From Rhizobium albus (GTDB lineage Bacteria > Pseudomonadota > Alphaproteobacteria > Rhizobiales > Rhizobiaceae), in contig BSNO01000001.1 of the NCBI GenBank assembly GCA_030160035.1, positions 558,001 through 622,000 on the forward strand: a stretch of 64,000 bases of DNA. Direction: 5' to 3'. The notes beneath the pieces were generated by a model that was given only the letters and a program-made list of their open reading frames with translations, was not told the DNA's origin and made no database searches. Of this stretch, positions 54,342-62,938 are shown one piece after another; the first letter of the stretch is position 1, and every line of letters begins with the position of its first letter. The translations under genes were made by a program, and so were the position numbers.

Positions 54342-55480
54342 GCCGTGCTCCTCATTTTCGAAGCTTCGTATTTGGCCATGAAATTCGGCGCGAGCAGGCG
54401 CAGCCTCGCCATGTCGATGCGGCCGGATCTGGTGATGTAGTCGAAGCCGAAATCCAGCGGCGCCAGCGCCATTTTCTCCGCAAACCGGTCGTACCACTCA
54501 GCCGAGGTGTTTGCCGCGGTGACGATCTTCTTGGCGATGGGCAACCGCTCCTGCTGATAGGCGGCCAGCGCGTCGTCGAGCTTCTCATGGGCATCGAGCG
54601 CGCGGGCGAGTGCGATGGCATCTTCCATGGCAAGCCGGGTACCGGAGCCGATGGAGAAATGCGCCGTGTGCGCCGCATCGCCCAATATGGCGCGGTTGCC
54701 GCTGACCCAGCGCTCGCACCAGAGCTTGGGGAAGCGCCGCCAGACCGAACGGTTGGTGATGAGGCGCGCTCCGCCAAGCGTGGTGGCAAAGATTTCCTCG
54801 CAGATCCGCGCAGAGGCTTCCTCGTTCAGCCTGTCGAAATCATAGGCTGCGAAAGTTGCCGCATCGCATTCGACGATGAAGGTCGAGCGGTCGGGCGTGT
54901 AGCGATAGTGGTGCGCGTTGAACGTGCCGCGCTCGGTTTCGATGAATGTCTGGGTCAGGGTGTCGAATGGCCGGTCGGTACCGAACCAGGCAAAGCGATT
55001 GTCAAAATGGTCGAGTGTCGTGCCGAACGCATCCTCGTCGGCTCGGCGGACGAGAGAATTCAAGCCGTCGGCGCCGACGACAAGATCGGCTTCCAGGGCA
55101 TCGAGATCGGAGGCGGGCTGTCCGAACAGCAGTTCCACGCCTTCGGCGCGCGCGCGCTCCTGCAGCAATTGCAGAAGGTGGAGCCTGCCGATCGCGGCGA
55201 AGCCGATGCCGTCGATGACCACGCGCTCGCCCTGCAGCACCAGCGTCATGTTGCGCCAGCGCTCCATATGCGGCGTGATCAGGTCGTGGGTCTCCGGGTC
55301 GTCCGACTTCAGAAAATCGAGCGCCTGATCGGAAAAGACCACGCCGAAGCCAAAGGTCGCATCCGACGCGTTCTGCTCGCGAACGACGATACGCGCGCCC
55401 GGCATCCTTCGCTTGAGCAGGATACCCGCATATAGACCGGCCGGGCCGGCACCGATGATGTCGACTGTGGAAAGCTGCAA
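54338..55480 (-). CDS. FAD-dependent monooxygenase, salicylyl-CoA 5-hydroxylase-like
   Basis: Flavoprotein hydroxylase of 380 aa. The FAD motif is IIGAGPAGLYAGILL (GAGPAG at 10-15), and the second flavin motif is ILGDAAHTAHFSIGSGTRLAMED. The stretch TFGFGVVFSDQALDFL is characteristic of the monooxygenase half of anthraniloyl-CoA monooxygenase and of salicylyl-CoA 5-hydroxylase (SdgC). The reductase half of anthraniloyl-CoA monooxygenase is missing. The product would be gentisyl-CoA. It is first in the operon hydroxylase-ligase-dioxygenase-GST. Confidence 0.85.
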   Translation of the reverse strand: MQLSTVDIIGAGPAGLYAGILLKRRMPGARIVVREQNASDATFGFGVVFSDQALDFLKSDDPETHDLITPHMERWRNMTLVLQGERVVIDGIGFAAIGRLHLLQLLQERARAEGVELLFGQPASDLDALEADLVVGADGLNSLVRRADEDAFGTTLDHFDNRFAWFGTDRPFDTLTQTFIETERGTFNAHHYRYTPDRSTFIVECDAATFAAYDFDRLNEEASARICEEIFATTLGGARLITNRSVWRRFPKLWCERWVSGNRAILGDAAHTAHFSIGSGTRLAMEDAIALARALDAHEKLDDALAAYQQERLPIAKKIVTAANTSAEWYDRFAEKMALAPLDFGFDYITRSGRIDMARLRLLAPNFMAKYEASKMRSTA

Positions 55481-55542
55481 CTCGCTCCGCCTCCTCTCCT
55501 GCGATACGAGCCATAGATATTGACAGTGAGGCTAACCAAGGA

Positions 55543-55557
55543 TTGCATCATATGCAA
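55543..55557. promoter_or_regulatory. Inverted repeat in the divergent promoter of the gentisate module
   Basis: TTGCA at 55543-55547 and TGCAA at 55553-55557 around a 5-base spacer, in the 96-base gap between the monooxygenase (minus) and thioesterase (plus) genes. It could bind the IclR-type regulator encoded nearby. It resembles the TGCA-N6-TGCA elements of the box genes but has one base less in the spacer, which would turn one half-site relative to the other. Confidence 0.5.
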
Positions 55558-55576
55558 ATAATTTTACGGAGCGGAA

Positions 55577-55999
55577 ATGACCGCTGAGACTTTCAAGACC
55601 GACGTGACGGTCAGCTTCGGTCACTGCGACCCGGCGGAGATCGTATTCTATCCCAACTTCTTCCGCTGGTTCGACGCGGCATTCCATTCGTTCTTGGAAA
55701 GTCGCGGCTGCGGGCAGAAGCGGCTGAAGCACGACCTCGGCACCGTGGGAACAGGCCTCATCGACGTGGGCGCGACGTTTCGCTCGCCGGTGACGTTCGG
55801 CGAAACGCTGACGCTGTCGCTGACGATCGTCGAGTGGACGAGCCGCACCGTGAAGGTCACCTATGAAGGACATGTCGGAACGCGTCTGGCCTTTACCGGC
55901 CATGAGGTGCGCGGTCTCTTCATGGCGGAGGAGGGCGGTCGGCTTCGCGCGGCGCCGATCGAGCCTTTCAGGCAAATGCTGGAGCGCGGCCGTGGCTGA
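55577..55999 (+). CDS. Acyl-CoA thioesterase, probably gentisyl-CoA thioesterase
   Basis: Hot-dog thioesterase of 140 aa with FGHCDPAEIVFYPNFFRWFDAA, the 4-hydroxybenzoyl-CoA thioesterase motif with catalytic Asp. It is divergent from the monooxygenase operon and overlaps the IclR gene by 8 bases. Release of gentisate from gentisyl-CoA is the step that the module otherwise lacks, so this is its most likely job. It is not the same as the thioesterase at 46419. Confidence 0.87.
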   Translation: MTAETFKTDVTVSFGHCDPAEIVFYPNFFRWFDAAFHSFLESRGCGQKRLKHDLGTVGTGLIDVGATFRSPVTFGETLTLSLTIVEWTSRTVKVTYEGHVGTRLAFTGHEVRGLFMAEEGGRLRAAPIEPFRQMLERGRG

Positions 56000-56810
56000 G
56001 AGCGACGAGCAGGGCATTGCGACCGAAGCGACGGGCGGCATCCAGTCGCTCGACGCGGCGCTGCGGGTCCTGCTGGCCATGGGCGAGATGAAGGGCGCGG
56101 TGGGGCTTTCGGAACTTGCCCGCGCCTGTCATATGCCGGCAAGCAAGGTGCATCGCTATCTTGCATCCTTCATTCATGCGGGTCTCGTTCGGCAGAACGG
56201 CCGGTCGGGGACCTACGATCTCGGGCCTCGTGCGATCGATCTGGGATTGGCGGCCCTCGGGCGGCACGATTTCGTCAACTCCGTCGCCGAAGGGATGCCG
56301 GAGTTGACGGCGCAGACGGGGCTGACCTCGCTTTTGTGCGTCTGGGGCAATTCCGGCCCGACCGTCGTGCGCTGGGAGCGGGCAGCATCTTTTATCGTCA
56401 CGTCGCTCGGGCTCGGCACGACCTTGCCTCTGCTGACATCCGCGACCGGCCGTGTCTGCCTTGCCTATCTGCCGGCTCAAGTAACCGAACGGCTGCTGGA
56501 GGCCGAATTGGAACGGGCCACGGCCAGCCCACGGATTTTTGACGGGCATCTACCCGATCGATCCGCGATCGCTGCGCTGACCGGTGAGATTCGCCGTCGG
56601 GGCTATGCCACGGTGGATGGGCGGTTCATACCGGGACTCGTGGCCATGGCCGCACCCATCCTTGATTGGCAGGGCCAGGCGCAGGCGGTCGTGACGCTGA
56701 TCGGAGCCGACCCTTCCAGCATTGTCGAAGGGTCGGAAGCGCTGTCTTCCCTAAAGAGCTTTTGCGCCCGCGAGGCGGTTCCGGCTGGCAAGCCGACTGG
56801 CATCGGCTAA
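55992..56810 (+). CDS. IclR family transcriptional regulator
   Basis: Regulator of 272 aa. A winged helix lies at the N-terminus (GGIQSLDAALRVLLAMGEM, then LSELARACHMPASKVHRYLASF) and an IclR effector domain follows (AVEGMPEL-like region, then TSATGRVCLAYLP and GLVAMAAPILD). I chose GTG 55992, which overlaps the thioesterase stop by 8 bases and gives the usual length. The location suggests control of the gentisate module by an aromatic acid or its CoA ester. Confidence 0.9.
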   Translation: MAESDEQGIATEATGGIQSLDAALRVLLAMGEMKGAVGLSELARACHMPASKVHRYLASFIHAGLVRQNGRSGTYDLGPRAIDLGLAALGRHDFVNSVAEGMPELTAQTGLTSLLCVWGNSGPTVVRWERAASFIVTSLGLGTTLPLLTSATGRVCLAYLPAQVTERLLEAELERATASPRIFDGHLPDRSAIAALTGEIRRRGYATVDGRFIPGLVAMAAPILDWQGQAQAVVTLIGADPSSIVEGSEALSSLKSFCAREAVPAGKPTGIG

Positions 56811-56908
56811 CGACTGCGGATGGAACGATATCGCCCTCGTCGTCTTTTCGTCACGCAAATCAGCACCTATGTGGTTCGAACACTGAGAGCATCGAGGAGG
56901 CCCTGGGC

Positions 56909-57469
56909 ATGGACGCTAATGACAAGAAGGCAATCGAGGATCTGTTTGACCGACTGACCGAGGTCGAGCGTCAGGGTATGGCGCGCGACGGGGAGGCCGA
57001 GGCTTTCATCCGCGACCAGATCTCGGTTCATCCCGGTGCGCCCTACTACATGGCGCAGACGATCGTGGTGCAGGAGCAGGCCCTCCAAGCGGCTCAGGCG
57101 CGTATCGAGGCGCTGGAGCAGCAACAACAAAGCGCGCCGGAGAGTGGCGGGTTTCTCGGCGGACTCTTTGGCGGCGGGCAGCGGCCTTCCGGCCGGGTCC
57201 CCAGCATTCCGCGCCGAAGTGCAGCCGGTGCCGTGCTGCCGCAAAGCGCTGCTTTGGGTGGACGAGGCGCTGGCGGCGGTGGCTTTCTTGCCGGTGCCGC
57301 GCAAACCGCAATGGGTGTCGCTGGTGGCCTGCTTCTCGGCAACATGATCGCTGGCGCCTTTGCCGGCGATGAGGCTGCCGCAGCCGAAGAGGTGCCGGCC
57401 GACGATGTGCCTGCGGACGATTTCGGCGGCGACGACATGGGCGGCGATTTCGGCGACATGGAATTCTAA
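56909..57469 (+). CDS. DUF2076 family protein
   Basis: Protein of 186 aa. The N-terminal 75 residues are helical and charged (KKAIEDLFDRLTEVERQG, HPGAPYYMAQTIVVQEQAL), followed by a short coiled stretch ending in EQQQQ. The rest is rich in Gly and Ala with a hydrophobic segment AMGVAGGLLLGNMIAGAFAG and an acidic tail of Asp and Gly. This order is that of DUF2076 proteins, described as periplasmic or membrane-associated with unknown function. No signal peptide is visible. It stands alone between the IclR and ExoD genes. Confidence 0.85.
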   Translation: MDANDKKAIEDLFDRLTEVERQGMARDGEAEAFIRDQISVHPGAPYYMAQTIVVQEQALQAAQARIEALEQQQQSAPESGGFLGGLFGGGQRPSGRVPSIPRRSAAGAVLPQSAALGGRGAGGGGFLAGAAQTAMGVAGGLLLGNMIAGAFAGDEAAAAEEVPADDVPADDFGGDDMGGDFGDMEF

Positions 57470-57560
57470 CCGCTTCAGCCCGGCTTTCCCGACTGGACTG
57501 AAGCAGCTATCACAGTGCGCAGCATAGGCGACCGGGAAGGTCGTGCGGAGCTCTTGCAGC

Positions 57561-58256
57561 ATGACTGGTCCGGTGGACGATCCCGCGGTTGACGAAATCC
57601 CGATGGATGGCGACCGACGCTTGCGTCGGCGTTTCCTGAAACGGCGCAAGAAGAAGCGGCCGCGGTTTTCGCGCATACTCGAGGGGCTCGCTGGCGATCC
57701 GACGCGTCAACGCGTGTCGGTCGGCGACATCATTTCGGCGATGGGCGATCGTGCTTTCGGCGCGCTCATGCTTGTGTTCGCGCTCCCCAACGCGATCCCG
57801 ACGCCGCCGGGAACATCAGCCATTCTGGGCGCTCCGTTGGTCTTTCTGGCCGCGCAGATGATGTTCGGGCGGCGGCCCTGGCTGCCGCAGTTTATCGCCA
57901 ATCGTTCCATGGCACGGCAGGATTTCGCGACGCTCGTCGGGCGTCTGGGGCCATGGCTTTCGAGAGCGGAAAAGCTGCTGCGTCCGCGCCTCAGCACCCT
58001 CACGCTGCCGCCGATGGAGTACCTGATCGGCTTCGTTTGCCTGATCCTGTCGCTCGTGCTCGTGTTGCCCATCCCGCTAGGCAACATGCTGCCCGCGATC
58101 GCCATCAGCATCTTCGCCTTCGGCGTTCTCGAGCGGGACGGTGTCTGGACGATCGCGGGCCTGATCATGTCGGCCGTCTCGCTCTTCGTCGCGGCGGGCG
58201 TCGTCTATGCGCTGCTCAAGGCGGTGTTCTACCTTATCGCCAACGCTCTACACTGA
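57561..58256 (+). CDS. ExoD-like exopolysaccharide synthesis membrane protein
   Basis: Membrane protein of 231 aa. A basic N-terminal stretch (RRRFLKRRKKKRPRF) precedes the ExoD domain with FALPNAIPTPPGTSAILGAPL, FGRRPWLP and three or four hydrophobic segments at the C-terminus. ExoD of Sinorhizobium affects exopolysaccharide production and alkali tolerance; its biochemical role is not known. The start ATG 57561 is preferred over GTG 57543. The manBC genes far upstream could serve the same cell-surface process, which is speculative. Confidence 0.87.
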   Translation: MTGPVDDPAVDEIPMDGDRRLRRRFLKRRKKKRPRFSRILEGLAGDPTRQRVSVGDIISAMGDRAFGALMLVFALPNAIPTPPGTSAILGAPLVFLAAQMMFGRRPWLPQFIANRSMARQDFATLVGRLGPWLSRAEKLLRPRLSTLTLPPMEYLIGFVCLILSLVLVLPIPLGNMLPAIAISIFAFGVLERDGVWTIAGLIMSAVSLFVAAGVVYALLKAVFYLIANALH

Positions 58257-58282
58257 GAGCAGAATCTTTGCCGAGCACAGGT

Positions 58283-59173
58283 TCATGGCCGGCCCTCCAT
58301 GGTAGCCTTTCGTCGCCGCAGTGCCCGAGCCAGGAAATCGCAAAGCGTGCGAACGCGCTGCGGCGACTGATGGCCTTGCGCCGTCAGCACCCAGATGAAC
58401 GTATCCATCTCGCGCCGCACGGAGCCAATGCGCATCAGCCCGTCGCGCGCATCCCCCATGCAGCACGGCATGATGCCGAGCCTGCGGCCGCTCAAAAGCA
58501 TCGTTGGAACGAGCGCAAAGCTGTCGGCGCGAAGAACGATGCGTTCGGGTTGCACGTTGTCGTTGATCCAGCCATGAGCGGGTGAACCGGCGAGCGCCTC
58601 GCCCAGCCCGACCCAGGCGCACTGCTCGGCAAGCGGGTCGTCGGTGTCGGCGAACTCCGCTGTGGCGCCATAGAGCGCAAAGGACAGGCCCGTTATACTA
58701 CGACCCGTCAGCCATTGTGGCGGGGCGCGTGAAGGACGCACGGCGATGTCGGCCGCGTAGCGAGCGATATCCAGCTTGGCGTTGGTGACATGCGTTTCGA
58801 CAACGATATCGGGGTGCAGCGTCCCGAACTCCGCAATCATGTCTTCCAGGCCGCACAGATAGATCGTGTCCGTGGTCGTCAGTGTGACGCGGCCTTCGAG
58901 GCGTCGGTGCCGCCCAAGGACCTCCTGCTCAATCTCCGACACCGAATGGCTTACCGAGCGCGCGATCTCGACAATCGCATGGCAAGTCGGCGTTGGGCGA
59001 TAGCCAGACTGATCGCGATCGAAGAGCTTGACGCCATAGTGCTTTTCCAGCGCGCTCACGCGGCGAAGCACCGTCGTATGGTCGACATCCAGGGCCGCGG
59101 CGGCAGCTTTGGCAGAGCCACCATCCACAACGGCAAGTACGAACCGCAGGTCGTCCCAATTGGCAGAATGCAT
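58283..59173 (-). CDS. LysR family transcriptional regulator
   Basis: Regulator of about 296 aa. The N-terminal helix-turn-helix is FVLAVVDGGSAKAAAAALDVDHTTVLRRVSALE, in part, with LFDRDQSGYRPT as the wing. The effector domain follows. Two starts are possible: ATG 59173 (used here; it gives MHSANWDDLRFVL) and ATG 59194. It is divergent from the cytochrome gene and convergent with the ExoD gene; its target is not evident. Confidence 0.9.
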   Translation of the reverse strand: MHSANWDDLRFVLAVVDGGSAKAAAAALDVDHTTVLRRVSALEKHYGVKLFDRDQSGYRPTPTCHAIVEIARSVSHSVSEIEQEVLGRHRRLEGRVTLTTTDTIYLCGLEDMIAEFGTLHPDIVVETHVTNAKLDIARYAADIAVRPSRAPPQWLTGRSITGLSFALYGATAEFADTDDPLAEQCAWVGLGEALAGSPAHGWINDNVQPERIVLRADSFALVPTMLLSGRRLGIMPCCMGDARDGLMRIGSVRREMDTFIWVLTAQGHQSPQRVRTLCDFLARALRRRKATMEGRP

Positions 59174-59282
59174 AATCGCACAGCCTGACTGCATTGCTGC
59201 AAATTGTCGAGCTTAGAAGCGCGGTCTACAGTCACTTAGGCGATATTGTCTTTAATTCATCAGTTGAGCCGGAGGATGATCG

Positions 59283-59723
59283 ATGGTCAAGAAGTTCAAC
59301 ATGGCCCTAGCCTGCCTTCTGATCTGCACGGGAGCGGCCAGCGCTGATGAGATCGAAGAGCGTCAGGCGCTGATGAAGCGCAATGGCGACACCATGAAGA
59401 TCCTGGCGCCGATGGCCAAGGGCGAGGCGCCGTTCGACCAGGCGGCGGCCATGGAGGGCTTCGAGCATTTCGTCGACACCGCCAATCGTCTGCCGGATCT
59501 GTTTCCCGAAACGTCGCAAACTGGCGGCGATACGGAAGCGAGCCCAAAGATCTGGGAGGATCAGGCTGGTTTTCAGGCGCAGATCGATGCATTTCGGGAG
59601 GATGCAGAAGCGGCCGTCGCTGCCGCGCCGGCAGACCTCACGAGCTTTCAGGCAGCATTCGGCGCGGTTGCCGAGAACTGCGGCGATTGCCATGAGACTT
59701 ATCGCATCGAGAAGGAAAATTGA
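59283..59723 (+). CDS. Cytochrome c556/c'-like periplasmic protein
   Basis: Protein of 146 aa with a signal peptide (hydrophobic MALACLLICTG, cleavage after ASA). A single haem-binding motif CGDCH lies at 133-137, close to the C-terminus, as in class II c-type cytochromes. A candidate axial ligand is Met31 or Met38 in the first mature helix (ALMKRNGDTMKIL). Such four-helix cytochromes carry electrons or bind small ligands such as nitric oxide. The gene has GGAGGATGATCG before the ATG. Confidence 0.9.
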   Translation: MVKKFNMALACLLICTGAASADEIEERQALMKRNGDTMKILAPMAKGEAPFDQAAAMEGFEHFVDTANRLPDLFPETSQTGGDTEASPKIWEDQAGFQAQIDAFREDAEAAVAAAPADLTSFQAAFGAVAENCGDCHETYRIEKEN

Positions 59724-60064
59724 CATTTCTCTGCCGGGCCGCGCTCGAATGTAACAATTGCCGTGCGCAATCCTGAGTGGAGGCCCGTTGATGGACAGGT
59801 GATGCCGACCCGACCCGGGATGGTGTTCCAAGCTGGGTCGAACGAGGGGTCTCCGCCCGCTCCGCGAAGGCCGGTCGCGCGAAGTTAAGCTTGCCCGTCA
59901 ACGGGTTGTTCTTCGTCCCAGAAGGGGAATTTAGCGTTTTAAAATGTCAATCATGCTGACTTACTTAATGCTTATGCACCCACCACCGGTGGCAGCACGA
60001 TGTGTACAATCCGCGAACTGTCGAAGGCCAGAATAGGCCGGTTAATCACAAATTAACAAACCCG
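59724..60064. other. Intergenic region without a gene
   Basis: The 400 bases between the cytochrome and response-regulator genes hold no convincing reading frame. The first half is GC-rich; from about 59930 it becomes AT-rich and includes TTTTAAAATG and a 10-bp palindrome CCACCGGTGG at 59983-59992. The end of the gap contains the promoter listed separately. Confidence 0.6.
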
Positions 60065-60093
60065 TTTACAGCGAATTCTGCCGCGCGTAATAT
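60065..60093 (+). promoter_or_regulatory. Sigma-70-type promoter of the LuxR-type response regulator
   Basis: TTTACA at 60065-60070 and TAATAT at 60088-60093, separated by 17 bases. They match the housekeeping consensus at 5 of 6 and 4 of 6 positions. The start of transcription would be near 60100, leaving a leader of about 24 bases with GCGGGGG as ribosome site. Confidence 0.5.
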
Positions 60094-60123
60094 GCTGAAT
60101 AGTTGAGACAGCGGGGGTTCAAC

Positions 60124-60813
60124 ATGTCGGCGATTTCTATCGCGTTCGTCGACGATCATCCTATCCTGTTAGAGGGGATCGTCAGCGTTTTTTCACGCAG
60201 TAATGAACTGAATATCGTTGCCAAGGGCTACACCACAGAAGACGCACTGAAGATTGCCGAAACGCACTCTCCAGACATACTGGTCGTCGACCTGAGTATG
60301 CCCGGCGATATCTTCGAAGCGATTTCAAGGATCTCGGGACGACAGGCCAATACGAAGGTCATTGCCTTCACAGCGGCCACGGGTATCGATCAAGCAGTTC
60401 GGGCGCTTGATGCCGGGGCAAGCGGCTACGTTCTCAAGGGCAGCACGGCAGACGATCTTCTGAATGCCGTCCATGCGGTCCGAACGGGCGAAACGTTCAT
60501 CACCCAAGGCTTTGCCGGCAAGGTGATTGCGGCTCTGCGCAACGCGTCGCTTCGCAAGGCTGCGGCCCAGGCCATCAAGCTCAGCATTCGCGAAGAGCAA
60601 ATCGTGCGGCTTCTCATGCGGGGTCGTACCAATCGCGAGATCGCCGAGCAGCTCCACATCAGCGAAAAGACGGTCAAGCACTACATGACCGTGTTGATGC
60701 AGAAGCTGAACGTGCGCAATCGCCTCGAGGTGGTCATCGCGGCGCAGAAGCTGGGCGATGTTGTCGATCCCGGAGCTGCCGCAGCTTCGGCGCATCAGGC
60801 CTATTTGAACTGA
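60124..60813 (+). CDS. NarL/FixJ-family response regulator
   Basis: Two-domain regulator of 229 aa. The receiver domain has DDHP at 10-13, phospho-acceptor Asp56 (VVDLSMP), Thr83 and Lys105. The LuxR-type helix-turn-helix (about 160-215) includes GRTNREIAEQLHISEKTVKHY. The start ATG 60124 is chosen because MSAISIAFVDDH is the usual receiver N-terminus. A HisKA_3 sensor kinase gene lies convergent 228 bases away and is the probable partner. Confidence 0.93.
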   Translation: MSAISIAFVDDHPILLEGIVSVFSRSNELNIVAKGYTTEDALKIAETHSPDILVVDLSMPGDIFEAISRISGRQANTKVIAFTAATGIDQAVRALDAGASGYVLKGSTADDLLNAVHAVRTGETFITQGFAGKVIAALRNASLRKAAAQAIKLSIREEQIVRLLMRGRTNREIAEQLHISEKTVKHYMTVLMQKLNVRNRLEVVIAAQKLGDVVDPGAAAASAHQAYLN

Positions 60814-60919
60814 TCCAAGCATACGCCGTCGAAAGACATGTGGGGATGTCTCTCGGGGTGATGCTGGTCGGCCAGTCGGGCCTAAAATGCTCCGGGCAGG
60901 CGAAGAGACATTTCGATGA

Positions 60920-60951
60920 GGGCGCCGGCGTCATGAACTGGTGCCCTTTTT
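60920..60951 (+). terminator. Terminator-like hairpin after the response regulator
   Basis: GGGCGCC at 60920-60926 pairs with GGTGCCC at 60940-60946 (one G-U pair), with a 13-base loop, followed by TTTTT at 60947-60951. It lies 107 bases beyond the response-regulator stop, in the gap between the convergent genes. Confidence 0.5.
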
Positions 60952-61041
60952 CGTGCGGGGAGCGGTTACAATGCCCTCAGGCGCGGGTGACCGGGGCGAT
61001 TGCGATTGCGAGAAAGACCCGATCAGGGCTCGGCACATTGC

Positions 61042-62529
61042 CTAAAGTTGCGGGATATGCGCCGTGATGCGGGTGCCGCCTTCGCGTGAGCTTTGTACAT
61101 CGAGGCGGCCCGCGAAGGCGCGGATGCGGTTGCGCATCCCCTTCAGGCCTAGCCCCTGCGAGGCGGTGGCGCCCTTGAAGCCTTCGGCTGCGTGAGCGCT
61201 CATGCCGGGTCCTCGATCGGACACGACCAGCTCGATTTCCTCGGCGTTGGAATGTGCTGCCACATGCTGGCCGGCGCCCCCGGCATGCTTGACCGCATTC
61301 GACAGGCCCTCCTGAACGATGCGGTAGGCGCAGATCTTCACCGGGTGAGATACCGAGGACGGGAGCGTCCCGATGTCGGTAGCGACACTGGTGCCGGTGA
61401 GGTTCTCATGTCGGTTGACGGCGAGTTTCACCACTTCTGCCAGCGAAAGATGTTCAAGCTCGGGGAGAGAGAGGCCGGCCGAGACGGTGCGGATCTCGGT
61501 CATGATTTCCTCGGCCAGCGCGATGATCTCGCGGTCGCTCTCGGCTCGCTCTTGTGCCGTCATGTGCCCCTCGGCGAATGTGCCGGATCGCGCTCCAAGC
61601 TTCAGGATGAGCAGGCTTAGCAACTGCACGGGGCCGTCATGCAGATCTGAGCCGATGCGCCCGAGCAGCGTTTCATTCGTGCGGGTAGAGTCGACGCGCG
61701 CCTTGTCGGCGCTGCGGCGCAGCCGCGCATTCTGGGCGGCCAGCTCATTGGCTTCCTGAAGCTGAATGCGCAGCTGCAGATCCTGCGCTTCTATCCTCTT
61801 GCTGCCGCGTCGGACGAGCACATGCAGCAGTCCGAGCATCGGAACCGCCGTCACGGCAACGAGCAACCACGTCCAGGTTTCCAGGCGCCTGATCTCTGCC
61901 TGCAGCGACGTCGCCTGCTGGTAGAATTCGCCGACGGCAACGATCTCCCCGGTGTCGCGATCGCGCAGCGGTGTGTAGATTTCCACGAGTGGCACGCCGA
62001 CTTCCACCGGACTTTCGGCATCGTCGTTCTGGCTTTCCTCGTAGCTGGTCACGACGTGACCGGCAAATGCATTGGCGAGATCGTCGCTCGTCGATCGCAG
62101 GCCGATATTTGCCTTCTCGTCGCTGAAGATGACGATGCCGTCGCGGTTCCAGATTTTGACGGAGACGATCTGCCTCTGATCGACATTGCTGTTCATTCGG
62201 CCGTCGATCTGCCGATGCACGTAAGGGGGGAGGGTCCCCTCAGGTGTCATGTTCTGCACATAGCGCTCCAGAAAGCTCTCGATATAGACCGCGCCGAACT
62301 CGCCGGCGGATTTCAGGATCGCGTTTTCCAGCCTGCTGTTTGCCCAGTAGCCCAGAACGAGCATGAGCGTGAAAACCACTGCCGTCGCACCGAGCATGAA
62401 CTGACTGGCAAGGGGACCTGGGAAAAGCGTCCGCCACACTGTTCGCCATAGCGATACGGCCGTTCGCGCATGATCGCCACTCGAGCTGATCGGCCCCGCA
62501 GAGGTCCTGGACGTGGCGCGCTCAGGCAT
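61042..62529 (-). CDS. Membrane sensor histidine kinase, NarX/DegS type (HisKA_3)
   Basis: Kinase of 495 aa. Membrane segments at about 43-63 and 219-238 flank a periplasmic sensor domain of some 155 residues. The HisKA_3 dimerisation box is DLHDGPVQLL with His297, and the HATPase_c domain has SDRGPGMSAHA and GLGLKGMRNRI. This class phosphorylates NarL-type regulators, so the protein encoded at 60124 is the likely partner despite the convergent arrangement. The ligand is unknown. Confidence 0.92.
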   Translation of the reverse strand: MPERATSRTSAGPISSSGDHARTAVSLWRTVWRTLFPGPLASQFMLGATAVVFTLMLVLGYWANSRLENAILKSAGEFGAVYIESFLERYVQNMTPEGTLPPYVHRQIDGRMNSNVDQRQIVSVKIWNRDGIVIFSDEKANIGLRSTSDDLANAFAGHVVTSYEESQNDDAESPVEVGVPLVEIYTPLRDRDTGEIVAVGEFYQQATSLQAEIRRLETWTWLLVAVTAVPMLGLLHVLVRRGSKRIEAQDLQLRIQLQEANELAAQNARLRRSADKARVDSTRTNETLLGRIGSDLHDGPVQLLSLLILKLGARSGTFAEGHMTAQERAESDREIIALAEEIMTEIRTVSAGLSLPELEHLSLAEVVKLAVNRHENLTGTSVATDIGTLPSSVSHPVKICAYRIVQEGLSNAVKHAGGAGQHVAAHSNAEEIELVVSDRGPGMSAHAAEGFKGATASQGLGLKGMRNRIRAFAGRLDVQSSREGGTRITAHIPQL

Positions 62530-62938
62530 CCGGTGCGATCCGAGGCGAGGCAGTCATCCTGCAAAGTCCCCAAGTGAAGTCGGCTGCATTTCCCATGTTT
62601 TATAGCACAAAGTTTAGCGAATGATGGATCGCGGTGGCGCGCAACTGGCGTCTCAAGTTGCGAAGCAGCAAAAGCGCTTGCTGTCATCGGACCAAAGTCG
62701 GTGATCGTCTCTCCTCCAAGGTCGAAATTCGTTCCCTCCGAAGTCCTTCTACACCGTTCGACCTTGTGTGCTCGTCACGAAAGCGGGCGCAGGGGATGAT
62801 CATGCCAGGCTCAGCTAGGTTCCGATTGGGGGAAACGATCGGAACAGGCCGGCTCGGGAGCGAGCGTTTCCGGGGATCGATGGAGCCAGGAAACTCGAGC
62901 GTGCTGGACTAGGGGCACGCCATCCGATGGAGGGCAAA
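62530..62938. other. Intergenic region without a gene
   Basis: About 410 bases between the divergently transcribed sensor kinase and peroxidase genes. Short frames exist but lack ribosome sites and family features. The part near 62590-62625 is AT-rich and may hold the kinase promoter. I see no repeat or RNA gene here. Confidence 0.6.

Noticed and set aside
57472-57504. Hairpin GCTTCAG/CTGAAGC after the DUF2076 gene
   Set aside because: Only a 7-bp stem with a 19-base loop and no T-run; too weak to call a terminator.
60840-61067. A 75-codon frame between the two convergent regulators
   Set aside because: No family motif or ribosome site, and it spans the terminator-like hairpin.
62634-62912. 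A 92-codon frame in the gap before the peroxidase gene
   Set aside because: Composition is unlike a protein and no ribosome site is present.
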